DNA of 64,000 nucleotides. Source: Granulicella sp. Its GTDB lineage: Bacteria > Acidobacteriota > Terriglobia > Terriglobales > Acidobacteriaceae. The stretch covers positions 1-64,000 of the forward strand of contig JANXYX010000012.1 of NCBI GenBank assembly GCA_025408425.1, written 5' to 3'. Both the position numbers and the translations under genes were made by a program. This document shows, one piece after another, positions 34,381 through 43,855 of the stretch; positions within the stretch are counted from its first letter, which is position 1, and each line of letters opens with the position of its first letter. The notes beneath the pieces are model-generated. The model ran no database searches. It was not told the origin of the DNA and saw nothing but the letters and a program-made list of their open reading frames with translations.

Positions 34381-35694
34381 TCAAACCGTGTCATGTAATG
34401 GTTCCACGATTAGAACAAGCTCCTCAACACCCTCGACCCGAACGGCGGTTCCAACTGGCAACTCTGCTTGCCGGCGGAGTCTGGCTTGCCAGATTTCTCC
34501 TCGAATCTCAACCTGACCAGTAGGCGACAGTGGTGTTTGAGCGATCGCGATGTGGCCCAGCAGAGCACTTGGGCCAAGGAGAATTTTGCTCCGTCGGGCC
34601 CGCAAGGCAATCCACGCCAGGCCAAACGAAATTACTCCGAAACCTATACCCGCACCCAGTGCTATACCGAGGTGAACCTTCTGCTCGGGAATCGGCCCAT
34701 CCACGAGGGTGGCTAATCCAAGAACCAATGAACAGATACCTGCGAGACCCAAAATCCCATGACTGGCAAACTTAGCTTCAAGAATGATCATTATGACTGC
34801 TGCTGCGAGTAACAGGATCGCGGTGTGCCGGATGGGGAGTAAGTTCAGCCCGAAGAACCCCAAGAGAATTAGAAGTGTGCCGACTGAACCAGGAACGATC
34901 GTTCCAGGGACATTGAACTCCAGATAAACGAGCAATCCCCCAAGAACGATAAGAAGCACTGCAAGGTCAGGGTTAGCTAGCTTGCTTAATAGCCGCTCAC
35001 GCAACGAGGGCAAGACGGTTATGAAAGAGACTGATCCAAGGCGCAGGATGCTTCTGGAGCCGTTGAGTCGATGCACCTCGCGTCCATCAAGGAACGTGAC
35101 TAGTGAAGCTTCATCAGGAGCGACCACGTCGATCAGTTTGAGGCTCATCGCTTCTGTGTCGCTGTAAGATCTGGATTCTCGAACGGCCCCTTCCGCTGCT
35201 TCAACGTTTCGCCCCCTGCGTCCAACGCAAGAACGTAAGAAGGCAGCGGCGTCATTTTCAAGTTTCTCTTTTAGTATCGGATCCATCTGCCGACCTTCAA
35301 TGACAGGATGGGCCGCGCCGGCGTTGGTGCCAGGTGCCATGGCTGCCACATCTGCTGATTCCAGGAGAAAGAATCCTGCCGAGCCTGCACGACTACCGGC
35401 GGGTGAGATGTAGATCGCGACGGGAATGGGTGAGGTCTCTATCGCCTGCACCATGACACGCGTGGATTCCAGAAGACCACCTGGTGTGCCAAGGGAGATC
35501 AACACTAGTGCGGCATGGACGCGATCTGCCTCGCGGAGACCTCGCTGAAGATAGTTGGCTGTCACCGGTTGAATGGTGTCGTGAATGACAAGCCTTACCA
35601 CTATGGGTTTTTCTGGGGCGGCATAGGCGAGCTGGACGCAAGAGAGGTAGCATACACACATCAGCAACAGCGATAGCTTGGAGGCGGTTTTCAT
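34381..35694 (-). CDS. nfeD: NfeD-family membrane protein with ClpP-like serine protease domain
   Basis: The 437-residue long-form NfeD has a signal peptide and an S49/ClpP-like domain: LISLGTPGGLLES, the nucleophile motif AGSRAGSAGFFLL, SRSYSDTEAMSLKLIDVV. Four or five membrane helices (residues 235-365) and a C-terminal OB-fold (TPLSPTGQVEIRGEIWQAR ... VEGVEELVLIVEPL) follow. These proteins cleave hydrophobic regions of stomatin partners in archaeal homologues. Its slipin partner is two genes downstream. ATG 35694 overlaps the TPR stop by four bases. Confidence 0.92.
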   Translation of the reverse strand: MKTASKLSLLLMCVCYLSCVQLAYAAPEKPIVVRLVIHDTIQPVTANYLQRGLREADRVHAALVLISLGTPGGLLESTRVMVQAIETSPIPVAIYISPAGSRAGSAGFFLLESADVAAMAPGTNAGAAHPVIEGRQMDPILKEKLENDAAAFLRSCVGRRGRNVEAAEGAVRESRSYSDTEAMSLKLIDVVAPDEASLVTFLDGREVHRLNGSRSILRLGSVSFITVLPSLRERLLSKLANPDLAVLLIVLGGLLVYLEFNVPGTIVPGSVGTLLILLGFFGLNLLPIRHTAILLLAAAVIMIILEAKFASHGILGLAGICSLVLGLATLVDGPIPEQKVHLGIALGAGIGFGVISFGLAWIALRARRSKILLGPSALLGHIAIAQTPLSPTGQVEIRGEIWQARLRRQAELPVGTAVRVEGVEELVLIVEPLHDTV

Positions 35695-37337
35695 GGGACG
35701 GTTTGACCGCGGGCCTGCAGGGCCAGGCTCATCCCCTTTGCTGCTGAGTTATTTGGCTCCAGACGGAGGGCGTGGCCCACCTCTGAAGCGGAAGCGGCCA
35801 ATTGGTTGGCTTTCAGATCAAGTCGCGCGAGGATGAGATACGCTGCTACGTTGGGCTGGAACTTCAAAGATGTTTGTGCTTCGGCTCTCGCTTCGTCCGC
35901 ATTGTCGCTCTGTTCACGTACTTGAGCTAGCCCCGCGTGAGCGAGAGGGTTACCAGGGTTAGCGGTTATGGCAGAGTGGAACTCCTGCTCCGCTTCAGGG
36001 ATTAAGCCCTGGGCAAGGTAGTCATATCCCTGCTGTGTGTATTGTGTTGCTTGCTCTGTCGGTGGCAAGTTAGCCAAGCGCATAGCGCGGACTTGATCCA
36101 CTTGGAACGCGGCCTGGCGAAAAGAGGCTTCAGAGTATGTTCTTCGGATCCGCTCCAAAGGCTCAAAGTTGCTAGTTCCGACAGTTGTACCTGCAGCGTC
36201 TTTCAAGGGTGAGATGCTGTGGCCTGCGATTATTCGAGTATTAAGCGTGGCAGCTTCACTGTCGTTCGGATGTAACTTTATCGCACGTTCTACCTCGCGT
36301 TGCGCTCCTGCGAAGTCTGCACGACGTAAGAGCGAGATCGCGAGATTGTAGTGGTAATCTCCATCGTTTGGGTCAGCTGTGGAAGCACGTTGAAAGAGAG
36401 GTGCTGCGTCGTGCCCTTGTCTGCTTGAAGCGACCCCTTGATTGTTTACCACCTCAGGGAGTGGCAGTCTGCTCGCAACAAACGCGAATGCCGCTTCTGC
36501 TTCCGCGTATTTTGCTGCATTGAATCGTGCAAGGCCAAGATAAAAGCCGGCTTCGAGGGCCAGTCTGTCGTTTGGCAAAATCTTCGCTAGTGTTATTGCC
36601 GCATGGTCGTAGTCTCGCTCCGCATATTGGGATTTACCCAGCGCGAGGAGTGCAGCAGAATAGGTCGGAGTTTCCTGAACGGCCATCTGCAAACGTTTGA
36701 TTCGCTCCTGCGGCGTCGTGGCCGCAGTTCCCCGGACGTAGTTTTCAAAAGAACTAAGCTTCACGCCCGCAGAAGCCGCGAGAAAGGTTTGCAGGGCAAT
36801 GTTGAAATGAGGATCAATCTGCCGAGCTACTTTCCAGGCAATGGCGTTCTCGATGTCAAAAAGTCGCGCGAGTTCGCTGGAGTCAGCGAGCGGTTGAGAC
36901 ATTCGAAGTGTGTTTATCCCGAGCACCTGCGCCTGAACGGAGATGTGATTATCACGTACGGTATAGTTTCCAACCACGACGTAGTCGGCATCCAGGGTTT
37001 GGGCGATGCGAATTGTGGTTGCCCGAGTTGGTTTGAAGTCCGCGGGCAGTCCAAGGTGATCCAGAGCAAACTGCAGGTCGTCATGCGTGATAGTGAGGAA
37101 GCCGGCTGAGCTCAAGCGCTGGTTGAGCGTATCGGGGAAAGACTCTCCGATCCACGCCAAGTTGGTTTGGCCGGAACGATTGTCAAATGGCAGCACGAGA
37201 ACCATACGTCCGCCAACTTCTCGGAGATCCGTGGCTGAAGTGCTTTGCGCTCGACTATGAATCAATCCGCAAACAAGCAGTGCTACAAAAAACCAGGAAT
37301 ATGAAGGAAACCGGCGGGCTTTGAAGATCTTTTGCAC
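35691..37337 (-). CDS. TPR-repeat protein with TolB/FlgO-like N-terminal domain
   Basis: The 548-residue exported protein has a hydrophobic signal (SWFFVALLVCGLIHSRAQS). It is followed by a domain like those in adenylate-cyclase-linked TPR proteins (VLPFDNRSGQTNLAWIGESF ... DADYVVVGNYTVRDN). At least seven TPR units then span residues 200-540 (for example YHYNLAISLLRRADFAGAQREV). It likely scaffolds periplasmic complexes. GTG 37337 is preferred because earlier starts fall inside the GT39 gene, but it lacks a clear ribosome-binding site. It is coupled to nfeD. Confidence 0.75.
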   Translation of the reverse strand: MQKIFKARRFPSYSWFFVALLVCGLIHSRAQSTSATDLREVGGRMVLVLPFDNRSGQTNLAWIGESFPDTLNQRLSSAGFLTITHDDLQFALDHLGLPADFKPTRATTIRIAQTLDADYVVVGNYTVRDNHISVQAQVLGINTLRMSQPLADSSELARLFDIENAIAWKVARQIDPHFNIALQTFLAASAGVKLSSFENYVRGTAATTPQERIKRLQMAVQETPTYSAALLALGKSQYAERDYDHAAITLAKILPNDRLALEAGFYLGLARFNAAKYAEAEAAFAFVASRLPLPEVVNNQGVASSRQGHDAAPLFQRASTADPNDGDYHYNLAISLLRRADFAGAQREVERAIKLHPNDSEAATLNTRIIAGHSISPLKDAAGTTVGTSNFEPLERIRRTYSEASFRQAAFQVDQVRAMRLANLPPTEQATQYTQQGYDYLAQGLIPEAEQEFHSAITANPGNPLAHAGLAQVREQSDNADEARAEAQTSLKFQPNVAAYLILARLDLKANQLAASASEVGHALRLEPNNSAAKGMSLALQARGQTVP

Positions 37338-37354
37338 ACCACAAGTATAGAGCT

Positions 37355-38974
37355 TTAGCGGGCTGGAGGCGGAGTGAGGGCAGCGTTCACGATGCGGGGG
37401 AAGTGAAGGACTGCTGCCCACTCGCCCCTGCGGTGTGCTTGCCACACGATCTCTCCGTGGAGCATTGCTGCCGCTTCAGCCGGCTGCATATCGCGGTGGA
37501 AGTCGAAGTAGCGTGTGTCTGCTGACTCATTCTTCCTTCCCAGATTGATATGTCCGAATGGCGGTTCCCATTTAGTCGAGAAGATGAGGGCTGTGTCGTA
37601 ATCACTAGGTTGAGCCGCTGCTTTCTGCATCTGTTCGACGGAGAAGTTCTGGATGGTTGTGGTTCGAATCGGGAGCTTTGTGTATCCAAGCTCTGGGCGG
37701 CTGAGCTCGGAGGTTGCTGGCCATGCGGTGAGGACAGTGGCCTGCGGGAATTGGGTGGCAATGATAGCGATCGCCTGCTGATGCAGAACCACCATGTCGC
37801 GATAAGTCAGGTTGTCTTCCGGAGCGAACGCATAAGGCGGATTGATCCAGATGGCCAACAAGAAGGCAGCGGCGCTGAAGGCGGCTAACCATGGCCATTG
37901 CTTGAGATGGCGTCTCCACTCGATGACGCAGAGGAGGATGACGATGGGATACATGGGCAACAGATAGCGCGTGAGTAGCGCTCCTCCGAGGACTGAGAAG
38001 GCGATCATATTGGCGATCAGGATGACTAAGAGTGCTGCGCGTGTGGACTTCCTGATGGATTGCGGTGCGTCAGTTGCTGTGACTGGAATGAAGAGTGCTG
38101 CAAAGGCGCAGAGAACAGGTACGAACATGTTCATGTGTACTGTCAGGTGCAACAGGCGATGCCAGAGACTCAGAAGGATGCGAAGTGGGTCGAGGTTTGC
38201 GGTTGCGTTGTAGCGAAGAAATTCAGGATTTCCGAAGATGAAACCAGTTTTACTGTAGTGGTAGCCGTACCAGAACATCAGGGGCAGGACTGGCACGATC
38301 AGTGCGGCCAGCCACTTCCAGTGGGCGGGGCGATGACTGGGGTGGCGGAGGAGTTGGAAGGCTTGCCAGGCCGCTAGTGCGAGAGGTGTGACGATGGCGG
38401 TCTCTTTGGAGAGTGCGGCGAGGGAGAACATGGTCGCGGCCCAGAGGCGATTGAGATCTGAGGGATCAGAGTCCGGAGCGGGGAAGTAGAAGGAGAGGCC
38501 CCAGAGGGTGAAGGCTGCTGCGAAGATGTCTGCGTGCGCCAGAGTGCTCTGGGCGAACCAGACTGGGTAGATTGCTGTGAGCAGTGTGGTGACTGCTGCT
38601 GTTGTGTTGTCGGAGAGATTTCTGACGAGGCGGTAGACGGCTACGAGAGCCGCAGCGGCGACCATGCAGACCAGGGTGCGGGTTCCGCTGATGACGTAGC
38701 CGGAGAGATGCCACCAGGCTGCGAGCAGAATCGAAGGCAGGGGCGGGTGAGCGTTGGTGGTGGTGGACTGCGGGATCAGGGTGCCGGTGCGGAAGAAGTC
38801 CCATGCGGCGGGGATGTAGTAGCCTGCTTCGTCCCAGAAGTAGGGAAGGCGGAGCAGGGTGAGGTGCGAAAGGTAGACAGCGACAAAAAACAGGGGGAAG
38901 AGCATCCATAGCGGGATGTTTCTGGAGCCGTTCTGGTTGATGTCGGTGTGAAGCATTTCGACTGAAGAAGGCAC
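37355..38974 (-). CDS. GT39 (ArnT/PMT-type) membrane glycosyltransferase
   Basis: The 539-residue protein has 10-12 hydrophobic helices. The first periplasmic loop, LLRLPYFWDEAGYYIPAAWDFFRTG, carries the Asp-Glu typical of GT39 enzymes, and NAHPPLPSILLAAWW follows. It should transfer a sugar from a polyprenyl-phosphate donor to a protein or glycolipid in the periplasm; the substrate is unknown. It lies three bases after the DUF3467 gene and 17 bases before the TPR gene. Confidence 0.85.
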   Translation of the reverse strand: MPSSVEMLHTDINQNGSRNIPLWMLFPLFFVAVYLSHLTLLRLPYFWDEAGYYIPAAWDFFRTGTLIPQSTTTNAHPPLPSILLAAWWHLSGYVISGTRTLVCMVAAAALVAVYRLVRNLSDNTTAAVTTLLTAIYPVWFAQSTLAHADIFAAAFTLWGLSFYFPAPDSDPSDLNRLWAATMFSLAALSKETAIVTPLALAAWQAFQLLRHPSHRPAHWKWLAALIVPVLPLMFWYGYHYSKTGFIFGNPEFLRYNATANLDPLRILLSLWHRLLHLTVHMNMFVPVLCAFAALFIPVTATDAPQSIRKSTRAALLVILIANMIAFSVLGGALLTRYLLPMYPIVILLCVIEWRRHLKQWPWLAAFSAAAFLLAIWINPPYAFAPEDNLTYRDMVVLHQQAIAIIATQFPQATVLTAWPATSELSRPELGYTKLPIRTTTIQNFSVEQMQKAAAQPSDYDTALIFSTKWEPPFGHINLGRKNESADTRYFDFHRDMQPAEAAAMLHGEIVWQAHRRGEWAAVLHFPRIVNAALTPPPAR

Positions 38975-38977
38975 GCT

Positions 38978-39292
38978 CTAGTGGACGGGCCCTTCCTGAG
39001 GAGGATATTGGGGCTCGAGGGCGAGGGCGCCGAAGGTCTGCTCGTACTGGGCGAGGTTATGGCCGAGGACGTTCCATAGCGCTTTGGCCTGCTGTGGGCT
39101 GAGGTAGATGCCCTGAAAGTTGCTGACCTGAACTTCTTCTGCGGACTCTTGACTCATGGTCCCGAAGACCAGAAAGAAGTCCCATACGCTCATGCGGACC
39201 TGGACACTGTTGGCGTAGCCGTCGCGGTAGGTATCTGTCGTGGTGAGTTTGACGGTAGGTTGCTGTGGCGCGTCGGGCTTGGTCTGGCTCAT
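38978..39292 (-). CDS. DUF3467 family protein
   Basis: The 104-residue cytoplasmic protein has the DUF3467 pattern: YANSVQVRMSVWDFFLVFG, FQGIYLSPQQAKALWNVLGHNL and YEQTFG. The function is unknown; related small proteins are common in Acidobacteriota and Planctomycetes. ATG 39292 is used because the upstream part of the frame runs through the tRNA-Leu gene. Confidence 0.85.
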   Translation of the reverse strand: MSQTKPDAPQQPTVKLTTTDTYRDGYANSVQVRMSVWDFFLVFGTMSQESAEEVQVSNFQGIYLSPQQAKALWNVLGHNLAQYEQTFGALALEPQYPPQEGPVH

Positions 39293-39323
39293 GAGTCGCT
39301 TTCTGGTGGGTGCCACTAAATTT

Positions 39324-39408
39324 TGGTGCGAAAGGGGGGACTTGAACCCCCACGGATTGCTCCGCCAGATCCTAAGTCTGGTGCGTCTGCCAATTTCGCC
39401 ACTTTCGC
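39324..39408 (-). tRNA. tRNA-Leu (anticodon TAG)
   Basis: This is a class II tRNA of 85 nt with CCA encoded. The acceptor arm is GCGAAAG/CTTTCGC, the D-region is TGGCGAAATTGGCAGACGC, and the anticodon loop CTTAGGA gives UAG. A long variable arm (CGGAGCAATCCG) and T arm GGGGGTTCAAGTCCCCC follow. Confidence 0.95.
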
Positions 39409-39539
39409 ATGGTTGTATCGCGCTGTTGCAAGGGTTTATGACGCTCTTGCTATGGTGCGATTGCCCGGACTTCAACTCTTATTCTCACACAACTCTTCGA
39501 GTTGTAACCGTGTGAACGAATTGTGTTAATTCCTCCTGT

Positions 39540-39806
39540 TTGAGGGGGTACCCCCTGGGGGGTCCCCCTAGCTAAGTGCAATGATTGCAATAGATGCAAA
39601 ATTGATGCCGTGCAAGCTATTGATTTCAGGGAATTTATTGGTAAATATTAGATTCTAAAAGAGTTAGTCCCGACTGGTTAGCCGGGCCTGCTTGTTTTTG
39701 TCTCTAGTTCTATTTTATAGGATTGGGGGTAACTAAGCGGCACGGTATATGTGGTTTGTTTTTATGGAGTTAGGCGGTTTTGAGGCTTGACAAGCGTTTT
39801 TGCTGA
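39540..39806 (+). repeat. Long intergenic repeat, copy B
   Basis: The copy has a palindrome GGGGGTACCCCC at 39544-39555. A 24-base block at 39633-39656 is identical to 53214-53237 in copy C. A 17-base block at 39701-39717 is identical to 53315-53331. The end block GGCTTGACA at 39784-39792 is followed by a GCGTTTTTGCTGAG stretch. Weak hairpins lie between blocks. No shared coding frame is present. Confidence 0.8.
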
Positions 39807-39910
39807 GGAAATCGTTGAAAAATAAATTCGAAGGTCAATGGCCAGAGCCAAGGCATAGAAGCTGTCGTTTCGGCTGCGCCTTTACTGGCGGGTCGGCAGG
39901 AGACTCCGCG

Positions 39911-39954
39911 TGATCAAAGCTTGGCTGCGCTTGCGTCGATCATGGGGCACCCGG
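39911..39954 (+). repeat. Hairpin + ATGGGGCACCC short repeat, copy 1
   Basis: The outer stem is TGATC (39911-39915) with GATCA (39938-39942) and the inner stem AAGC (39917-39920) with GCTT (39929-39932). It runs directly into ATGGGGCACCCGG at 39942-39954. Confidence 0.65.
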
Positions 39955-40060
39955 TGGGTTTGCGCGTCTTTTTGTGGGGGTGGTTCGTAATAGCAGTAAT
40001 CCCAAAAGTTCTTTGTTGCCACGTCGCAACTCTCACGCACTTTCAAAAGGAGCGAGATCG

Positions 40061-41545
40061 ATGTCTACGCAGAGCAGCATTCCTATTGCATTCAAGGCTC
40101 TTCGGCGGAACAAGCTGCAGACGGTGCTGACGATGACCGGCATGACGATTGGGGTGGCGACGGTGCTGACGATGATTGCGCTGGGGAGTGGAGCGCAGAA
40201 GGCGATCCAGGACCAGGTGCGGGCGGCCGGGATGAATGTGATTGTGGTGAACTCCGGGAACTACAAGTTCAAGCAGCAATGGACTTCGGATGGGGAGGCA
40301 GAGGAACCGGCTGCTTATGAGCCCCAGGGTAAGCGGGGACGGGCTGTGTTTCGGCCGGCGGTCTGGAGTGGGTGGGGGCCGGTGCGGCTGCGGCGGGTGT
40401 TTTCTCCGGCTGACAATCCTAATAATCAATTAGCGAACTCGGGGGAGAATGAGGCGGGGCTGGGGGGCGCGCATACGATGACGCTGGCGGATGCGGAGGC
40501 GATTCGAAAGCTGGATGGGGTGCAGTATGTCTCGGCGGGCGTGCATGAGAATGTTCATGCGGTGGTGGGTGACACGAACTGGTTTACACGGCTGCACGGG
40601 GATGATGCTGCACTGCCGCTGATCAAGCGGGCATGGGTGTTTGAGCATGGGCGATTCTTCAACGAGCGGGAGGAGCGCAAGGGGGAGAACGTGGCGGTGC
40701 TGGGGACGATTGTGAGCCACAAGTTGTTTGGGGATGCGAATCCGGTGGGGAAGACGGTGAGCCTGTCTGGGCAGCAGATGGAGGTGGTAGGGGTGGTGGG
40801 GAGCAGCACGTGGATGGTGACGGCGGCGGCGGGGGACGACCAGTTTGACGCGGTCTATATTCCGGTGACTACGGCGCAGCGGTTGCTGAAGGTATCGAGC
40901 CTGAGCACGATTACGATTACGACTGTTTCTACGGGTGAAGTGACGAAGGTATCGAAGCTGGTGACGGACCTGCTGCGTCAGCGCCACAGCATAACGCATA
41001 TGATGCCGGACGACTTTGTGGTGAGCAGCCAGTCTCGGAAGGCGCTGGGTAAGGGCGGGATGCGGACGGATATTGCGAAGGCGGTGGTGGGGAATGTGGA
41101 TGGGCTGGAGAAGGTGACTCTGGAGCAACTGGGCAAGACACTGGACCGGGCGAGCGAGACGATGAGTGCGCTGCTGGCGAGTATTGCCGCGGTGTCGTTG
41201 ATTGTAGGCGGGATCGGGATTATGAACATCATGCTGCTGAGCGTGACGGAGCGGACGCGGGAGATTGGGATACGGCGGGCGGTGGGAGCGCGGTCGGGGG
41301 ATGTGTTGCTGCAGTTTCTTTGGGAGTCGATTGTGTTGAGTGTGTCGGGTGGAGTGCTGGGGATACTGATTGGGGTGATTGCTTCGCACTCGATCTCGAA
41401 GTTTGTGCAGTGGTCGACGAGTGTTTCGCTGGCGTCGGTGGTGATCTCATTTGGGATATCGGCGGCGGTAGGGATTTTTTTTGGGTACTATCCGGCTCGG
41501 GAGGCTTCGCGGGTGACTCCGATGAGTTCGTTGCGCTATGAGTAA
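40061..41545 (+). CDS. ABC transporter permease, MacB/FtsX type
   Basis: The 494-residue protein has the MacB permease layout. An N-terminal helix (LTMTGMTIGVATVLTMIALG) is followed by a periplasmic domain (residues 55-360). An FtsX region has three helices (IAAVSLIVGGIGIMNIMLLSVTERTREIGIRRAVGAR ... GYYPAREASRVTPMSSLRYE). Such permeases work with a MacB/LolD-type ATPase and often a membrane-fusion protein; neither is next to it. ATG 40061 follows AAAAGGAGCG. The substrate is unknown: macrolides, peptides or lipoproteins are all possible for the family. Confidence 0.9.
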   Translation: MSTQSSIPIAFKALRRNKLQTVLTMTGMTIGVATVLTMIALGSGAQKAIQDQVRAAGMNVIVVNSGNYKFKQQWTSDGEAEEPAAYEPQGKRGRAVFRPAVWSGWGPVRLRRVFSPADNPNNQLANSGENEAGLGGAHTMTLADAEAIRKLDGVQYVSAGVHENVHAVVGDTNWFTRLHGDDAALPLIKRAWVFEHGRFFNEREERKGENVAVLGTIVSHKLFGDANPVGKTVSLSGQQMEVVGVVGSSTWMVTAAAGDDQFDAVYIPVTTAQRLLKVSSLSTITITTVSTGEVTKVSKLVTDLLRQRHSITHMMPDDFVVSSQSRKALGKGGMRTDIAKAVVGNVDGLEKVTLEQLGKTLDRASETMSALLASIAAVSLIVGGIGIMNIMLLSVTERTREIGIRRAVGARSGDVLLQFLWESIVLSVSGGVLGILIGVIASHSISKFVQWSTSVSLASVVISFGISAAVGIFFGYYPAREASRVTPMSSLRYE

Positions 41546-41603
41546 CGATTGAGGCTTGTATTTCTTGCGAGTGGCAGTTAGGGTGTTGAGGATGAACGAG
41601 GTG

Positions 41604-42146
41604 ATGATGATGCGACGTATTGGGATGATGTGCGCTGTGGCGGGAGTGCTGGCTTCAGGCGTAATGGTGGGTCAGGCTCCGGTAACTGTTTCGACCGGGC
41701 CTGCGAGCGAAGTTCAGGCGAACTACGGGCGCATCAAGCCGAATGTGTTGAAGGCCGCGGAGAAGATGGGCGCGGAGGATTACGGATACAAGCCGACGAA
41801 GGATGTGCGGACGTTTGCGCGGGTGGTGAATCACGTGACGGAGGCGCAGTTGCATAGCTGCGGTGCGTTGATTGGGGCGGGTTCGGCGGAGACGATCAAG
41901 GTTCCGGCAGAGACGGCGGGCAAGGCTGAGATTCTGGCGGCGCTGAAGGCTTCTTTCGATGTGTGCGACAAGGCGTATGCAGGAGTGACGGAGGCGAACG
42001 CAGCCGAGATGGTGCAGGTTGGGCCGGCGAAGCGGTCGCGGGTGGGGGTTCTGTGGGGGAATGTGTCGCACGACAACGAGCAGTATGCGACGCTGGCGCT
42101 GTATCTGCGGTTGAAGGGGTTGGTGCCACCGAGCAGCGAGAAGTAG
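41604..42146 (+). CDS. Exported DinB-family protein
   Basis: The 180-residue product starts with a signal peptide (MMMRRIGMMCAVAGVLASGV, cleavage near MVGQA). A four-helix DinB/YfiT-like bundle follows with three likely metal-binding His residues, two in VNHVTEAQLHSC and one in NVSHDNEQYATLALYLR. DinB-like proteins are metal-dependent thiol or hydrolase enzymes, but this one's role is unknown. ATG 41604 follows ACGAGG; ATG 41592 is an alternative. The gene is 58 bases after the permease. Confidence 0.8.
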   Translation: MMMRRIGMMCAVAGVLASGVMVGQAPVTVSTGPASEVQANYGRIKPNVLKAAEKMGAEDYGYKPTKDVRTFARVVNHVTEAQLHSCGALIGAGSAETIKVPAETAGKAEILAALKASFDVCDKAYAGVTEANAAEMVQVGPAKRSRVGVLWGNVSHDNEQYATLALYLRLKGLVPPSSEK

Positions 42147-42160
42147 AGTTGGCGGCTGGT

Positions 42161-42190
42161 TTGACAGTCGTGGAATGAGTTGGCTAGAGT
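42161..42190 (+). promoter_or_regulatory. Possible sigma-70 promoter for gnd
   Basis: A perfect TTGACA (42161-42166) and an 18-base spacer precede TAGAGT (42185-42190), about 190 bases before the gnd ATG. The -10 match is weak. Confidence 0.35.
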
Positions 42191-42377
42191 CTGCATATTC
42201 GTGGTTTGAACGGTCAAGCTCCCCAAGATGTGGGCTTGATGAGTGTTTAAGGGCTACTCTGTGTGTAGCTTATTGGTTGGACCACTTTTGAGATACATTG
42301 CTGACGGATTCCAAACATAAATTTTAAAACATATGCGTACAAGCTTCGAAGGAGCTATGTTGCGCGGGAGATTCTTG

Positions 42378-43838
42378 ATGGCTGAAGCGATTTGCGATAT
42401 TGGATTGATTGGGCTGGCGGTGATGGGCCAGAACCTGGTGTTGAACATGAACGACCACGGGTACAAAGTGGCGGTGTTCAATCGTACGGTCTCGAAGGTG
42501 GATGACTTTATCAACAACGAGGCTAAGGGGACTGCGGTGGTTGGGGCGCACTCCGTGGAAGAGATGTGCGGGCTGCTGAAGACTCCGCGGCGCGTGATGA
42601 TTATGGTGAAGGCAGGGGATGTGGTCGATCAGACGATCGAGCAGGTTCTGCCTCATCTGGAGAAGGGTGACATCATTATTGATGGCGGTAACTCGCTGTT
42701 TACGGACTCGAACCGGCGGACGAAGGATTTGGCTGCGAAGGGGATTCTGTTTATTGGGAGTGGAGTTTCCGGCGGGGAAGAGGGTGCGCGGTTTGGCCCA
42801 TCGATTATGCCGGGTGGTAACCCTGAGGCGTGGCCTCATGTGAAGGAGATCTTCCAGGCGATTTCGGCGAAGGTGGAGGATGGAACTCCTTGCTGCGACT
42901 GGGTGGGTGAGGATGGAGCCGGCCACTACGTGAAGATGGTGCACAACGGCATTGAGTATGGGGACATGCAGTTGATCTGCGAGGCGTACCAGCTTTTGAA
43001 GGAAGGGCTGGGGCTGACACCGGATCAGCTTGCAGAGGTTTTTGATGAGTGGAACAAGGGTGAACTGGACAGCTTCCTGATTGAGATTTCGGCGACGATA
43101 TTTGCGAAGAAGGATGAAGACGGATCGCCGCTGCTGGACAAGATTCTGGATACGGCTGGACAGAAGGGAACGGGCAAGTGGACGGCGATCTCTGCACTGG
43201 ACCTAGGACAGCCGGTGACGTTGATTGGGGAGAGCGTGTTTGCGCGCTGCCTGTCAGCGTTGAAGGATGAGCGGGTGGTAGCGGCGAAGGTGCTGGAAGG
43301 GCCGAAGAAGGTGCTGACGATCTCGGAGAAGAAGGAGTTTATCGAGGACGTTCGGCGGGCACTGTACTGCTCGAAGATTGTGAGCTACGCGCAGGGCTAT
43401 ATGCTGCTGCGCGCGGTGGAGAAGGAACAGAACTGGGACCTGAATATGGGCGGGATCGCGCTGATGTGGCGTGGTGGCTGCATTATTCGGAGTGCTTTCC
43501 TGGGCGACATCAAGGCGGCGTTCGACAAGAATCCGAAGCTGCAGAATCTGTTGCTGGATGACTTCTTCTCGGGTGCGCTGAACAAGTATGGCTGGTCGTG
43601 GCGCAAGGCTGTGATCCATGCGATCGAGATTGGGGTGCCGCTGCCGGCGTTCTCTACGGCTCTGGCGTTCTATGACGGGTATCGGACGGAACGGCTGCCG
43701 GCGAATTTGCTGCAGGCGCAGCGGGACTTCTTTGGTGCGCATACGTACGAGCGAGTGGACAAGCCGAGAGGCGAGTTCTTCCACACGAACTGGACTGGAC
43801 GCGGCGGGCGAGTTTCGTCGTCAACGTATAACGCCTAG
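42378..43838 (+). CDS. gnd: 6-phosphogluconate dehydrogenase, decarboxylating
   Basis: The enzyme oxidises 6-phosphogluconate to ribulose-5-phosphate with NADP+ in the pentose phosphate pathway. The 486-residue long-form protein has the Rossmann motif IGLIGLAVMGQNLVLNM. The signature IIDGGNSLFTDSNRR, GVSGGEEGARFGPSIMPGG and HYVKMVHNGIEYGDMQ supply the catalytic Lys and binding residues. WRGGCIIRS is in the all-alpha domain. ATG 42378 is chosen for its position at the Rossmann start; upstream in-frame codons lack a ribosome-binding site. A terminator follows immediately. Confidence 0.97.
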   Translation: MAEAICDIGLIGLAVMGQNLVLNMNDHGYKVAVFNRTVSKVDDFINNEAKGTAVVGAHSVEEMCGLLKTPRRVMIMVKAGDVVDQTIEQVLPHLEKGDIIIDGGNSLFTDSNRRTKDLAAKGILFIGSGVSGGEEGARFGPSIMPGGNPEAWPHVKEIFQAISAKVEDGTPCCDWVGEDGAGHYVKMVHNGIEYGDMQLICEAYQLLKEGLGLTPDQLAEVFDEWNKGELDSFLIEISATIFAKKDEDGSPLLDKILDTAGQKGTGKWTAISALDLGQPVTLIGESVFARCLSALKDERVVAAKVLEGPKKVLTISEKKEFIEDVRRALYCSKIVSYAQGYMLLRAVEKEQNWDLNMGGIALMWRGGCIIRSAFLGDIKAAFDKNPKLQNLLLDDFFSGALNKYGWSWRKAVIHAIEIGVPLPAFSTALAFYDGYRTERLPANLLQAQRDFFGAHTYERVDKPRGEFFHTNWTGRGGRVSSSTYNA

Positions 43839-43855
43839 ATTTTTAGCAGCACTGG

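Larger units (their letters stand above)
39409..40060. other. 652-bp intergenic region with repeat copies
   Basis: There is no gene between tRNA-Leu and the ABC permease. A 7-bp perfect hairpin lies at about 39490-39506 (ACAACTC/GAGTTGT). Copy B of the long repeat is at 39540-39806, and one ATGGGGCACCC-type short repeat is at 39911-39954. The ribosome-binding site of the permease closes the region. Confidence 0.6.

Noticed and set aside
29500..38000. A replication origin at the strand-composition switch
   Set aside because: No dnaA, dnaN or cluster of TTATCCACA-like boxes was seen; the skew observation alone is insufficient.
39974..40060. Longer ABC permease start
   Set aside because: The extra 29 residues are basic and lack family resemblance; ATG 40061 has a strong ribosome-binding site.
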